NCBI GenBank assembly: GCA_030447725.1
Contig: JAUJOQ010000006.1
Span: forward strand, 94,639 to 158,638
Reading direction: 5' to 3'
DNA length: 64,000 nt
From: Thermoleophilaceae bacterium
GTDB lineage: Bacteria > Actinomycetota > Thermoleophilia > Solirubrobacterales > Thermoleophilaceae
Shown: one piece after another, positions 8,796 to 16,795 of the stretch
Layout of the letters: each line of letters opens with the position of its first letter
Numbering within the stretch: the stretch's first letter is position 1
The notes under the pieces: model-generated
Databases searched by the model: none
The model's input: only the letters and a program-made list of their open reading frames with translations
Told to the model about the DNA's origin: nothing
Position numbers and translations under genes: made by a program

Positions 8796-9048
8796 TGAGG
8801 TGGTGGCGGGGCGGGACCCCGGGGCGGTGGCGCAGGGGCGGGACGGGGGCGTGAGGCGGGCGGCGGTGAGGCAGCTGGGGCGGCGGTCGAACCGCGTCCA
8901 CGACGGGCCTGCGGACGGCGCGCACGCGGCTATCGCCGCTCCGGCCCGCCCGCCGGGCGCGCCTCCGCGAGGACAGCCGCGCCACCCCAACCGAGTCCCC
9001 GCGGCGAACCCCAGTGCCGCCGTCGCCCGCAGTCCCTATGTTCGTCCC

Positions 9049-9627
9049 GTGAGGTACACCGAGTCGCCGGTCTTGAACGAGGTCTACGAGTTGCTTGCGG
9101 TGCTCTTTGAGACGGAGTTTGAGGACCCGCTTAGCGCCGAGCGGGCGATGACGATCGCGGCGGCGCTGGGCGAGTTAGGTGAGGATCGGTCCTGGGCGAG
9201 TGTCTGGTGGGCTTACGGTGCGGTTCACCACGACCTGAGCGACGAGGCCCTTGCGCGAGCGTTGGAGTTGCTGTCGAAGGTTGTTGCGCCGGACTCTGCT
9301 CGGGCCGCAGCTCTGATGCTTCGCGCGGAGATCAAGTTCAGCCAAGCGGTCAACGCTGGCGACGAGCCGAACCCTCGAGAGCAAGTCGAGCTGCTGTCCG
9401 AGGCATCCAAGCTGGCCCCTGACTGGCCCAGCATCAGAGTGCGCCTGGCTCGAGCTTTGCACGACGCCAACCGAAACGACTTGGCGCGCGAGCAGGCAGA
9501 GGCGGCGACTGCATTCGTGGAGCCAAGTCCGTCAGTCGATCCGTTCGATACCGCGATCTCCGGGCGAGGGCTTCGTCCGGGCTGGGCGCACGACGAGCTC
9601 AACGCGCTCGGGCTGCTTCCGCGCTGA
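9049..9627 (+). CDS. TPR-like helical protein, possible immunity protein
   Basis: A 192-residue helical protein with repeated A-x-x-x-A/L patterns (ALARALELLSKVVAPDSARA, then LLSEASKLAPDWPSIRVRLA) consistent with degenerate tetratricopeptide repeats. I place the start at the GTG at 9049; the longer frame upstream crosses the inverted-repeat spacer and has non-coding composition. No toxin tail is visible directly upstream. By context it belongs to the immunity-like array, but another role is possible. Confidence 0.6.
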   Translation: MRYTESPVLNEVYELLAVLFETEFEDPLSAERAMTIAAALGELGEDRSWASVWWAYGAVHHDLSDEALARALELLSKVVAPDSARAAALMLRAEIKFSQAVNAGDEPNPREQVELLSEASKLAPDWPSIRVRLARALHDANRNDLAREQAEAATAFVEPSPSVDPFDTAISGRGLRPGWAHDELNALGLLPR

Positions 9628-9646
9628 GCTTGGCTCAAATCAGGCG

Positions 9647-9757
9647 GTGCCGACTGTCGCGCAGCAGGCAGCCTACGACCGGATCGAGGCGGAGCTTCGG
9701 GCCGATGATCGAGGGCTTCGGGTAGGTGAGATTGCCTGGTTGGAGGTCCCGGAGTGA
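9647..9757 (+). pseudogene. Short remnant of a toxin C-terminus
   Basis: A 36-codon open stretch, VPTVAQQAAYDRIEAELRAD then DRGLRVGEIAWLEVPE, ending ~90 bases before the next immunity-like gene. Composition is protein-like, but there is no ribosome site or N-terminal part. It probably is the last piece of a displaced toxin cassette; the domain is not identified. Confidence 0.35.
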
Positions 9758-9847
9758 CTCCGGGGACCGAGGCAACGATCGGCAAGACCAGTCGCCGCCA
9801 TTCACAGTGGACCGCGTGAGCGGCGACGCGGATGCCCGCGAGTCCGG

Positions 9848-10222
9848 ATGGATCCAGCCGTGGGCATGGCTCCTGACCTCGCCGCGACGGTCCGTGCGTT
9901 CTTCGATGAGGTGCTCGTCGCAGGGCTCCTGCTCCCGGACGGGTGGTTCGGGGGCCGGCCGATGGAGAACCATCATCAGCTCACGTTCCTTGCGGCTCGG
10001 CCCAAGCGGTTGTTGCTCGAGCTCGATGAGCAGCTGCTGCTCTCGTTCTCGGGCGCGCCGATCGTCGAGCGCACGACATCCGAGCTTGCGCTCCGTGATG
10101 GAACGCCGACGCTCTTGATTCGTGACTTCCGGCAATGCGTATTCGAGTATCTCGAGTATGGGAACGACACTCCGCACGTCAGCACGTGCGCACCTAAACC
10201 GAGGGCCAGACGTGTTTGGTAG
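9848..10222 (+). CDS. Candidate immunity protein
   Basis: A 124-residue protein beginning at ATG 9848 (MDPAVGMAPDLAATVRAFFD). The middle resembles a beta-sheet (HQLTFLAARPKRLLLELDEQ; LLLSFSGAPIVERTTSELAL), as in several small immunity families. It follows a toxin-tail remnant in the same array. I do not recognise the family. Confidence 0.6.
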   Translation: MDPAVGMAPDLAATVRAFFDEVLVAGLLLPDGWFGGRPMENHHQLTFLAARPKRLLLELDEQLLLSFSGAPIVERTTSELALRDGTPTLLIRDFRQCVFEYLEYGNDTPHVSTCAPKPRARRVW

Positions 10223-10267
10223 CCCTGCCGTGATCAGGGACTCGCGACATCGTGAGTGGCTCAAACC

Positions 10268-10595
10268 ATGACGCTCGAGGACCTTCGCCGAGAAATGGGT
10301 CGTTACCGGGAGCGGGCGGTACCTCGCTCTCGATCGCCTTCAGGCGCTCTATCGCAGCTTCCACCCCCCGGAACGCGACCTTGCCGACCAGGTGCTCTCG
10401 GAGTGGGTCCTCGCGCCCGATGAGGGAAAGCGCTTCGACGCGATGGCCCTGATTCGGCGGTTTCGCGTCAAGGCCGCGGAGCCCGCACTTGTCCCGCTCG
10501 CGGCCCATCTCCAACACGCTGAGGGGCCTGGCGCTCCTTTCGAGCGCGAGAAGGTCAACGGCCTGCTCGCCGAACTCGCGAACGGCGGCTCATAA
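10268..10595 (+). CDS. Helical immunity-like protein, one-base frameshift
   Basis: The ATG frame gives MTLEDLRREMGRYRERA, and the next frame continues as YLALDRLQALYRSFHPPERD to ...LLAELANGGS. Removing one G near 10318-10320 (GCGGTACC) joins them into a ~108-residue, HEAT-like helical protein. As written the gene is broken. I judge a read error more likely than decay because both halves retain protein-like composition. It belongs to the immunity-like array; no family is recognised. Confidence 0.55.
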
Positions 10596-10615
10596 GCCAC
10601 GTCCGGAGGGGAAGG

Positions 10616-10860
10616 TTGACGTTCGACCGCGGCCGGGCGCAGGCTGCGGCCGAGGGCTATCTCCGACAGCTGGCCCAGGAGGTCGAGGAGCAGCTCTCGA
10701 TCGACGAGCAGTCGACCCGGCGCGTGCCGCAGGGTCGGCTGTCTACTGGAACGCGGCGGCATACCTCGAGGGCGGCTCGGTGTCTGATGCTCTGGCGGGT
10801 AACGGGACTCTTCCAGTCGACGCTGAGGGCAAGGTCAGACAGCTCCCGGTCCAAGAGTGA
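10616..10860 (+). CDS. Imm35-like immunity protein, one-base frameshift
   Basis: Starts at TTG 10616 after a GGGGAAGG ribosome site: (M)TFDRGRAQAAAEGYLRQLA..., then a frame change near 10733 into AVYWNAAAYLEGGSVSDALA-G-NGTLPVDAEG. The order helix, then Y-x-x-x-x-Y-L-E-x-G, then ALAGN-x-x-L-x-VD is the Imm35 pattern of polymorphic-toxin immunity proteins. One missing G in the CGG run at the junction accounts for the break. No toxin is visible beside it. Confidence 0.65.
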
Positions 10861-10899
10861 GGCGGCGGCGCTGAATGCCGGCGGGGTACCCTGCATCCG

Positions 10900-11358
10900 A
10901 TGCGGACGGCGATCGTGCTCGCGGGGATAGCGCTGGCGGCGCTCGGCGGCTGCGGCGGTGACGACGAGCCGGACGGGGGCGGCGAAAAGCCTGCCGCGCT
11001 CGAGGGTCGGCTCGTGTACGTGCGCGGCGGCGGCTTCGACGGGCGCACGAGGCGCGTGAGGGTGGAGCCCGATGGCCGGGCGGTGTTCGCCACGCAGCGG
11101 ATCGGCGAGCGCCCCGGCAGGCTCACGCCCCAGGAGCTCGAGGAGGTGGAGCGCGCCGTGGCCCGCGCCGACCTCGCCGACCTGGGTTCCCAGAGCTTCA
11201 CCGACCCCGATCCGGACCCCGACACCTTCATCCACCAGGTCTCCTATCGGGGCGAGACGGTGTCCGCCAACGGGGACGCGGCGCCCGAGCGGCTGGGCGC
11301 GCTCACCGCGACGCTGTCGGCGATCGTCGACCGCCACGCCCCCAAGCGGGCGCCCTAG
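10900..11358 (+). CDS. Emfourin-like lipoprotein, candidate inhibitor of the adjacent M4 protease
   Basis: A 152-residue lipoprotein: signal peptide MRTAIVLAGIALAALGGC with lipobox LGGC. The mature part shows GGFDGRTRRVRV, LTPQELEEVERAVARADLAD, and DTFIHQVSYRGETV, the strand-helix-strand order of emfourin, the protein inhibitor of protealysin-type M4 peptidases. The next gene, convergent and 10 bases away, encodes an M4 peptidase, which strongly supports the pairing. It would sit on the outer face of the membrane. Family assignment is by pattern only. Confidence 0.65.
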   Translation: MRTAIVLAGIALAALGGCGGDDEPDGGGEKPAALEGRLVYVRGGGFDGRTRRVRVEPDGRAVFATQRIGERPGRLTPQELEEVERAVARADLADLGSQSFTDPDPDPDTFIHQVSYRGETVSANGDAAPERLGALTATLSAIVDRHAPKRAP

Positions 11359-11368
11359 CACACTCGTC

Positions 11369-12448
11369 CTAGCAGCCCTCTATCTCGGGCGCCTCCCAGG
11401 TGCCGTCCAGGCCGACCTCGGCGAACGACTCGTCGACGCCGCGGTACTCGGCGCTGTCGGCTCCGTAGATCTCCTCCGCGGCCTCGAGCGCGGCGCTGCG
11501 GAAGTCTTCGAAGTTCGAGTCGGACTCGAGCTTCTCGGTGAAGGCCTGGTAGACGATCTGCTCGGCGGCGTCGCGTCCGATGTCCTGGACCATCAGGTAG
11601 TAGGCGTGGTTGGGGATGCTGCTGTTGGTGTGAACGGCGCCGAAGTCGCTGTTGGGGTCGTTTGGGTCGTTGGCGCGAGTGTCGAAGTCGTCGACGTGGG
11701 CGGGGTCCCCGAAGCTCTCGGGATCGGCCATGTCGCGCAGCGCGCCGTTGGGGAGGTCCTCGCCGATCTCCCAGTCCTCGGGGTCGACGTTCGACGCGAA
11801 GATGTCCGCCATCGACTCGTCGAGCGCGCCGGACTGACAGGAGTACTCGAGGTCGGCGGTCTCGCTGTCGATCGCGTGCGTCAGCTCGTGGGCGGTGATG
11901 TCGAGCGAGTCGCCCCAGCCGTCGCCGAACTTCATCTGCTGGTCGTCGTCGTCCCAGTACGCGTTCGAGGTCGGTTGGCCGGCCTCCTGGCAGTAGTTGA
12001 TCGAGGCGATGATCTCCGCGCCGTCGTCGTCGTAGGACTCGCGCTCGAACGTGTCCGCGAAGTAGTCGTAGGTGCGGCCGATGTTGTCGTAGACCGCATC
12101 CGCCTCTGGATCGCCGGTGGGACCGTCGCCGTTCTCGCGAAGCAGGTCGCCGGGCAGCTCCCCGTCGCCCTCGCAGTCGTTGTCGTAGATCTCGCGCGGG
12201 GCGCGGCCGCTGTCGGTCGTCGAAGGTGGAGGCTCGTCCTCGCCCCGCGGCGGTGCCTCCTCCTCGCACGTCTCTCCGGCGACGCGGCATATCGCGGCCT
12301 CGATCGCGTCGGTCAGCCGGCCGCCGACCCCGGAGGCGGAGACGGCCGCGAGGATGGCGGCCACCACGAGGATCGCGCCCAGGTACTCGGCGCTCGCCTG
12401 GCCAGCCTGGCTGCGCTGGATGCGCCGGAGGGGGTGCGAGAACGACAC
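11369..12448 (-). CDS. M4-family metallopeptidase with an Flp prepilin leader
   Basis: A 359-residue protein. Residues 1-45 are an Flp-type prepilin segment: Gly16 then QASAEYLGAILVVAAILAAV (Glu +5, Tyr +6), followed by a Cys pair (ICRVAGETC). There is no standard M4 propeptide. The catalytic domain has HELTH with zinc ligands His187 and His191, catalytic Glu188, and third ligand Glu211 in GALDESMADIF, exactly the 24-residue spacing of thermolysin. The later block HTNSSIPNHAYYLM matches the M4 active-site His region. Active-site residues are complete. The leader is unusual for M4 enzymes and groups it with the toxins at 4753, 24923 and 33358. The upstream conserved element at 12482-12546 probably carries its promoter. 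Confidence 0.9.
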   Translation of the reverse strand: MSFSHPLRRIQRSQAGQASAEYLGAILVVAAILAAVSASGVGGRLTDAIEAAICRVAGETCEEEAPPRGEDEPPPSTTDSGRAPREIYDNDCEGDGELPGDLLRENGDGPTGDPEADAVYDNIGRTYDYFADTFERESYDDDGAEIIASINYCQEAGQPTSNAYWDDDDQQMKFGDGWGDSLDITAHELTHAIDSETADLEYSCQSGALDESMADIFASNVDPEDWEIGEDLPNGALRDMADPESFGDPAHVDDFDTRANDPNDPNSDFGAVHTNSSIPNHAYYLMVQDIGRDAAEQIVYQAFTEKLESDSNFEDFRSAALEAAEEIYGADSAEYRGVDESFAEVGLDGTWEAPEIEGC

Positions 12449-12481
12449 GCCGGCAGGCTACGCCGCCGGCTGGGGCCCCCA

Positions 12482-12546
12482 CCAGGGCCGCGAGGCCCAA
12501 ATCTGGTGGGTCCAAACGGCGCGTATGCCATGCCCGAAGGGCCCAG
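12482..12546 (-). promoter_or_regulatory. Conserved ~65-base upstream element, copy 1
   Basis: Read on the minus strand it starts GGGCCCTTCGGGCATGGC, has CGCCGTTTGGACC in the middle and ends near GGCCCTGG, 34 bases before the M4 start. It aligns with elements upstream of both Flp pilin genes. The 5' part can form a small stem around CUUCG. It is either a promoter/operator region or an RNA leader; it also lies upstream of the divergent lipoprotein at 12569. Confidence 0.6.
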
Positions 12547-12568
12547 GCAGCTGTCAAGGGCGGATACC

Positions 12569-12980
12569 GTGTCGGAGACGCAATGGAGGCCGCCCGCCCT
12601 ATACGCCGCCGCCGGGGCCGTGGCGGTGGCCGCACTGCTCGCCGCGGCTGCCCTCGCTTCCTGCGGGGGCGACGACGGCGAGCCCTCCGCGCCGTTCGGC
12701 CAAGGAGCGCTACGTCAGCCGGGCCAACGCGATCTGCGCGGAGCTGGGGCGCGAGACCGAGCGGCTGGCCGACGAGACGTTCGGCGATCTGGAGCGCCCG
12801 CCGTCGCGGCGCCTGCAGCGCGCCTACCGGTGCAGGGCCGCCGCGCACACCCGGCGCCGGGTCGAGGAGCTGCGCGCGCTGACAGCCCCCCCGGCGACGA
12901 GCAGAAGGTGCGCGCGATTCGAGCGCTTCGAGCGCCTGGCCCGCGAGTACGGCCTGACCGAGTGCGCCGGGCGCGGGTAG
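12569..12980 (+). pseudogene. Small lipoprotein gene with several indels
   Basis: From GTG 12569 the frame reads as a lipoprotein signal peptide ending in LAAAALASC followed by GGDDGEPSA. The rest (ERYVSRANAICAELGRETER, ...RFERFERLAREYGLTECAG) is in another frame, with a third segment (PPGDEQKVRAI) in the first frame again. At least three one-base changes are needed, one of them in a run of seven C at ~12887. Function unknown; many actinobacterial lipoproteins have the motif AxxICxE seen here. Probably intact in the organism if the indels are errors. Confidence 0.55.
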
Positions 12981-13004
12981 CCCGTCCACTCCACCGCCGG
13001 CGGC

Positions 13005-13175
13005 TCAGCCGAAGGTCTTGACCTCGTGGTAGAAGATGTAGGCCCACCGGTAGCAGCGCTCTCGCAGGAAGATGCTGCGGCCGGCGCAGTGGTCCTTCAT
13101 GTCCTCGAGGAAGCGGCTGTCGACACCGGCCTTCTCCTCCTCGAAGAGGCCGAGGTCCTTGTAGTTGCGATAGCT
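13005..13175 (-). pseudogene. C-terminal fragment of a prokaryotic phospholipase A2
   Basis: A ~55-codon fragment on the minus strand: SYRNYKDLGLFEEEKAGVD, FLEDMKDHCAGRSIFLRERC, YRWAYIFYHEVKTFG, stop. The tail order (YRNY after the missing catalytic HD, then D-M-x-x-x-C, C-x(5)-YY-like, V-x-x-FG) matches prokaryotic phospholipase A2. The catalytic His-Asp part is absent: the fragment begins immediately next to the stop of the following lipoprotein gene, a clear recombination joint. It may be a displaced lipase effector tail. Confidence 0.65.
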
Positions 13176-13706
13176 TCAGCACGGCGCGTCGGAGGCGACC
13201 TCGAAGCGAACATCCAGGTCGACGACGTCAGTGCCGGCGTCCTCGCCCGGTGGCGACTCAAGCTCCAACTCCGTGGTGCCGGTTCCGTAGAGCAGCTCCA
13301 CACCTTGCTGGTCGCACTCGAAGATCTCCCCGCGCACCTCGACGTCGGCGGTGCGTCCGGGGTCGATCGTCACCGCTGGACCGGCGAGCTCGCGCGGGCG
13401 CAGCACCTTCTCGCGCGAGGGGTCTGACCGAACGCCGACGACGCGCACTGTCTCGTCGCCGGTGTTGCGGACGGTGATCTTCCAGGTCAGCTCGTCGCCG
13501 TCGGAGAGATCTTCGTAGCGCCAGTAGCGGGTCTCGGCGATGCGTGGGCGCCCGGGGGTCGGCGAACCCGCGGTGAGACCGGTCTGTGTGAACCCGGGCG
13601 GTGGCTCGACGCGCTCGGCGCGCAGGGTCGAGCGGTCGCCACACCCCGCTAGGGCGGTCAGGAGGACTGTGGCAAGAACTGCGGGGAGTCTGCCGGTCGC
13701 TCTCAT
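13176..13706 (-). CDS. Lipoprotein with a predicted beta-sandwich domain, copy 1
   Basis: A 176-residue lipoprotein starting at ATG 13706: signal peptide with lipobox LAGC followed by GDRSTLRAERVEPPPGF. The mature domain (YWRYEDLSDGDELTWKITV, RNTGDETVRVVGVRSD, DVEVRGEIFECDQQGVELLY) looks like a CARDB/DUF4352-type beta-sandwich. A second copy at 15153-15684 is nearly identical over the last ~140 residues, so the duplication is recent. It probably is an outer-surface protein; function unknown. Confidence 0.75.
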   Translation of the reverse strand: MRATGRLPAVLATVLLTALAGCGDRSTLRAERVEPPPGFTQTGLTAGSPTPGRPRIAETRYWRYEDLSDGDELTWKITVRNTGDETVRVVGVRSDPSREKVLRPRELAGPAVTIDPGRTADVEVRGEIFECDQQGVELLYGTGTTELELESPPGEDAGTDVVDLDVRFEVASDAPC

Positions 13707-13758
13707 GCTCGCATCATTGAGCGCCCTGACCGACAAGGTCACCGTGGCCGCACCGCCC

Positions 13759-13986
13759 TTATGACACGACCGGTCGCCGGCGTACGACCAGAGCCGTCGC
13801 AGCGGCGAGCGCCAGCGCGTCCGCCCCGAGCGGCACCCGCAGGAAGGCGGACTCGCCGGGCGCCGGCTCACCGAGACCGCGATCGCGGGCGAGCTCCTCG
13901 GGCATGCCGAAGGGACCCCGACCGTCGATCAGCGCCGCCCACAGCGCGGCGGTGGCGAGGACCGCTGCGACCGCGAGAGCGCCCAT
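13759..13986 (-). CDS. Membrane fragment related to the middle of the CPBP-like protein
   Basis: A 75-residue frame with two hydrophobic segments and the motif GPFGMPEELARDRGLG, which parallels FGVPEELGDTTPLSRGLG in the full-length protein at 16796-17662. With the fragment at 14056-14271 it looks like a shortened, split copy of that gene. It may be a decayed paralogue rather than a functional gene. Confidence 0.5.
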   Translation of the reverse strand: MGALAVAAVLATAALWAALIDGRGPFGMPEELARDRGLGEPAPGESAFLRVPLGADALALAAATALVVRRRPVVS

Positions 13987-14055
13987 GACCAGCGCCCGCC
14001 GCGGCTCCGCGGGCGCTCACAGGCCGAACTGCGCCCGGTCGGGTGGCGCCGTGCG

Positions 14056-14271
14056 TCACGCGAGCGCGACCGCGACGCCGATGAAGCCGGCCGCCAGCGC
14101 AACCACCAGCGCGAGCACTACGCCGGGGCTCAGGTCGTCGCCCTCGAAGCCGGCCGCGGCGAGCGCCACCGCGACGAGCACGCTCAGCGGCACCCCAGCG
14201 AGGTAGCCACCGACGACGGCGGCGGGGGCTGTCCACGCCGGCCACTCTGGCACCTGCTCGTGCAGCCGCAT
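14056..14271 (-). CDS. Short copy of the N-terminal part of the CPBP-like protein
   Basis: A 71-residue frame: MRLHEQVPEWPAWTAPAAVV then two membrane helices with DLSPGVVLALVVALAAGF. The full-length relative (start at 17662) begins MRVADPEVPDWPGWTVPAAL and has DLSPAGALAASLGLCAGLLG at the same place. The start overlaps the stop of the upstream lipoprotein gene (TGATG), as in the intact module. The remainder is missing or displaced to 13759-13986. Confidence 0.55.
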   Translation of the reverse strand: MRLHEQVPEWPAWTAPAAVVGGYLAGVPLSVLVAVALAAAGFEGDDLSPGVVLALVVALAAGFIGVAVALA

Positions 14272-14837
14272 CACTCGCTCAGGCGAAACGGCTCGATCGC
14301 GGCATCGAGGTCGAGCACCTCGGGGCGGTCCGCCGGCCGGCGAGCGAAGAGCACGATCGCGAGGTCCTCCCCGGAGATCACGAACAGCTTCTGTTCGCGG
14401 ATCGTCGTGCGCTCGCCGGTGTCGCTCTCGCTGGTCGTCACGCGCGCCCCGCGGGTGCCCGGCACGTCGAGATCCTTCGTCTCGAGCACCCGCACGTCCC
14501 CGTCGAGACCCTCGGAGATCAGCCGCAGCGCCTTGTAGTTCTGCTCGAAGCTCTCGTCGGTGCTGGGGCGGGTGAACGTCCCCACGACCGGTCGGACGCC
14601 CTTCATCGGCTCGCCGAGCTTCTGGATCAGCTCGCTCCCGCCGGGGATCGGCCGGCGCTCGGTGGTCCACGAGGCCGGATGGCCGAACGAGTAGTCGCGG
14701 CCGACGCTCGATGTCTCCCCGCCCTCTGGCAGCTCGCGGTCGCCCGCCAGATCGCCGCCGCAGCCCATCGTCAGCGCCGCAGCAGCGACCAGCAGGGCGG
14801 CGAGCGCGGCGGCTGACGGTGGCTTCAGGTTGGGCAA
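14271..14837 (-). CDS. PsbP/DcrB-like lipoprotein, copy 1
   Basis: A 188-residue lipoprotein starting at TTG 14837: MPNLKPPSAAALAALL...LTMGC. The mature domain begins YSFGHPASWTTERRPIPGG and contains FEQNYKALRLISEGLDGDV and ADRPEVLDLDAAIEPFRLSE. The layout (predicted folded PSW-type strand, then helix, then strands) fits the Mog1p/PsbP-like DcrB family. It heads a module with the CPBP-like fragments downstream, mirroring the intact module at 16796-18270. Confidence 0.7.
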   Translation of the reverse strand: MPNLKPPSAAALAALLVAAAALTMGCGGDLAGDRELPEGGETSSVGRDYSFGHPASWTTERRPIPGGSELIQKLGEPMKGVRPVVGTFTRPSTDESFEQNYKALRLISEGLDGDVRVLETKDLDVPGTRGARVTTSESDTGERTTIREQKLFVISGEDLAIVLFARRPADRPEVLDLDAAIEPFRLSE

Positions 14838-15020
14838 GCCGGCTCCTCGAAGCTCCCTCCGGGCTCGCGGACCAGCATATCCTGCACGTCCTCGATGGTC
14901 GTCTCGTCCACGGCTTCGCCCCCCAGGATGCCGCCCGGCAGCGAGGCGCTGCCCTCGGTGCCCTCGCTGACGGTGCGGGCGGTCTGGAGCTCGAGCGTTC
15001 CATTCGGAGCCCAGGCTGCT
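14825..15020 (-). pseudogene. C-terminal fragment of a relative of the 471-residue Flp-leader protein
   Basis: An open stretch ending ...EDVQDMLVREPGGSFEEPAC just before its stop, overlapping the next TTG start. The end of the protein at 18260-19675 reads VNTLRSLYRKPSGSTNFEEV, in the same position relative to the PsbP-like and CPBP-like genes. The N-terminal leader and main body are absent. So 13759-15020 is a shrunken second copy of the 16796-19675 module. Confidence 0.55.
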
Positions 15021-15152
15021 CCGCTTGAGCGAAGTAAGGCGGAGCCATCATCGCTGAGCTACGGGAGCCGCCATCGCCGAGCCCGCGCACCGGGTCTTCG
15101 CGTCAGTAGCTCCGTAAGCCCCTCGACCATGGGTGTTGCGGCCCCGTTCGGT

Positions 15153-15684
15153 TCAGCATGGCGCGTCGGAGGCGACTTCAAAGCGAACATCCAGGTCGAC
15201 GACGTCGGTGCCGGCGTCCTCGCCCGGTGGCGACTCGATCTCCATCTCGGTGGTGCCGGTCCCGTAGAGCAGCTCTACGCCTTGGGGCTCGCACTTGGCG
15301 ATCTCCCCTCGCACCTCGACCTCGGCCGTGCGTCCGGGCTCGACCGTCACCGCTGGACCGGCGAGCTCGCGCGGGCGCAGGACCCTCTCGCGCGAGGGGT
15401 CTGACCGAACGCCGACGACGCGCACTGTCTCGTCGCCGGTGTTGCGGACGGTGATCTTCCAGGTCAGCTCGTCGCCGTCGGAGAGATCTTCGTAGCGCCA
15501 GTAGCGGGTCTCGGCGATGCGTGGGCGCCCGGGGGTCGGCGAATCGTCTTTGAGGCCGGTCTGGGTGAAACCCCGGCGGCGGCTCGACCCGCTCGGCGCG
15601 CAGGGTCGACCGGTCGCCGCAGCCTGGAGCGAGGCCAGGAAGGACCGCAGGGAGGGCCCTGGGGAGTCGGCGGTTCGCTCCCAT
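15153..15684 (-). CDS. Lipoprotein with a predicted beta-sandwich domain, copy 2, one-base frameshift
   Basis: Almost the same protein as 13176-13706. The ATG at 15684 frame gives MGANRRLPRALPAVLPGLAP then GCGDRSTLRAERVEPPPGF. The frame then changes at ~15572 because copy 2 has TTT where copy 1 has TT; the C-terminal 140 residues continue in the next frame and match copy 1 except for about ten residues. Without the extra T it is a complete lipoprotein. Confidence 0.65.
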
Positions 15685-15792
15685 GCGCTCATCTTTGCCA
15701 GCCGGGACCGACGACGTCAAACCCTTCCGCCGCCCGAACAGAAGCGCCGGGCGCGTTCGCATTGGCCTGACGGGCCCTCGGGGCGGTCGCGG

Positions 15793-16736
15793 TCAGGACG
15801 CCGTCGATGGTGCCGTCACCACCTCTACCGGCCGGCGCTCGACTGCGTCGGGTCCCAGCTCGTCGGACCTGGCCTCGACCTCCCACCACAGCTCGCCGTG
15901 CGGGGTCCGCAGGCCGGGCGGGGCGTCGGGTGGCAGGGCGATCGCGAACGGGGCGCTCCACCCGGCGGGTAGGTCGCCCTGGTGCAGGACGCCCGCCGGG
16001 CTGGACGTCGCCACGGCCGAGAAGGAGCCGCCGCGCTCGCAGAAGCGCAGCGCGACGGTCACCGCTCGCGAGCGCCCGCCCTCCGGCGCCGCGACCGTGC
16101 CGGTGACCTGCTCTCCCGGTGCGACAGCGCCGCGATCGAGCTCGAGGGTGAGCTGGGTCACGCCAAGACCCAGATCGGAGCCGAGGCGGCGGGGCACGGC
16201 CCCCGCTCGGCGGGGGCGCGGATCACGACCCGCCAGGCCAGCGACAGCGTCTGGCCCTCGTAGGAGTAGGGGCCGTCCGGTGGGGCGGCCAGGTCCATGG
16301 ACTGGCGCGGTCGAGCGGGATCCACGGCCAGCCAGCCCTCCCAGACGGTGGCTTCGCGCGCCTGGGGTGTGACGTTGCCGCCCGCGCGCTCCTGGAAGGT
16401 CTCTGTGCAGACCAGGCCCACCTCCACGCGAGCGACCTCCGCCGGGTCGAACGCCAGTTGCGCCCCGAAGGCCTGGCCGCGCCGGACGCGGTCCGTGGCG
16501 AGGGTCACCGAGAGGCGCGATGAGGGCTGATAGCGGCGCAGGCGTCTGCGGGCCAGCATTATCGCTCCAGCCCCCACCGGCCCGGCCGCGGCCACCGCGA
16601 GGAACGCAAGGGGGGACGGGCCCTCCCCGTCGGGGATCAGGGACGCGAGCAAGCCGATCGCGCCCCAGAGCAGCGGCCAGACGACGGCTGCGACCACGAG
16701 CAGGATCTTCACAGCCGCCGACTGGCGGTCCCGCAT
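15793..16736 (-). CDS. Membrane protein with arrestin-like beta-sandwich domains, one-base frameshift
   Basis: From ATG 16736 the protein starts with two membrane helices (LLVVAAVVWPLLWGAIGLLA, PLAFLAVAAAGPVGAGAIML). A beta-rich domain follows (LSVTLATDRVRRGQAFGAQL...). The frame changes near 16200 at a run of five G, after which a second similar domain runs to the stop (LTLELDRGAVAPGEQVTGTV, PHGELWWEVEARSDEL). The second domain has the LEL-x-x-x-x-V-x-PG-E-x-V-x-G pattern of arrestin/SpoOM-like sandwiches. One missing G restores a ~314-residue protein. It ends the 16796-19965 transcription unit. Function unknown. Confidence 0.6.
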
Positions 16737-16795
16737 CCGGATCGGTCCGCCGCGGCGGGCGCCGGGCAGTTCGGGCCCAGTGCCCCGCCAGCGGC

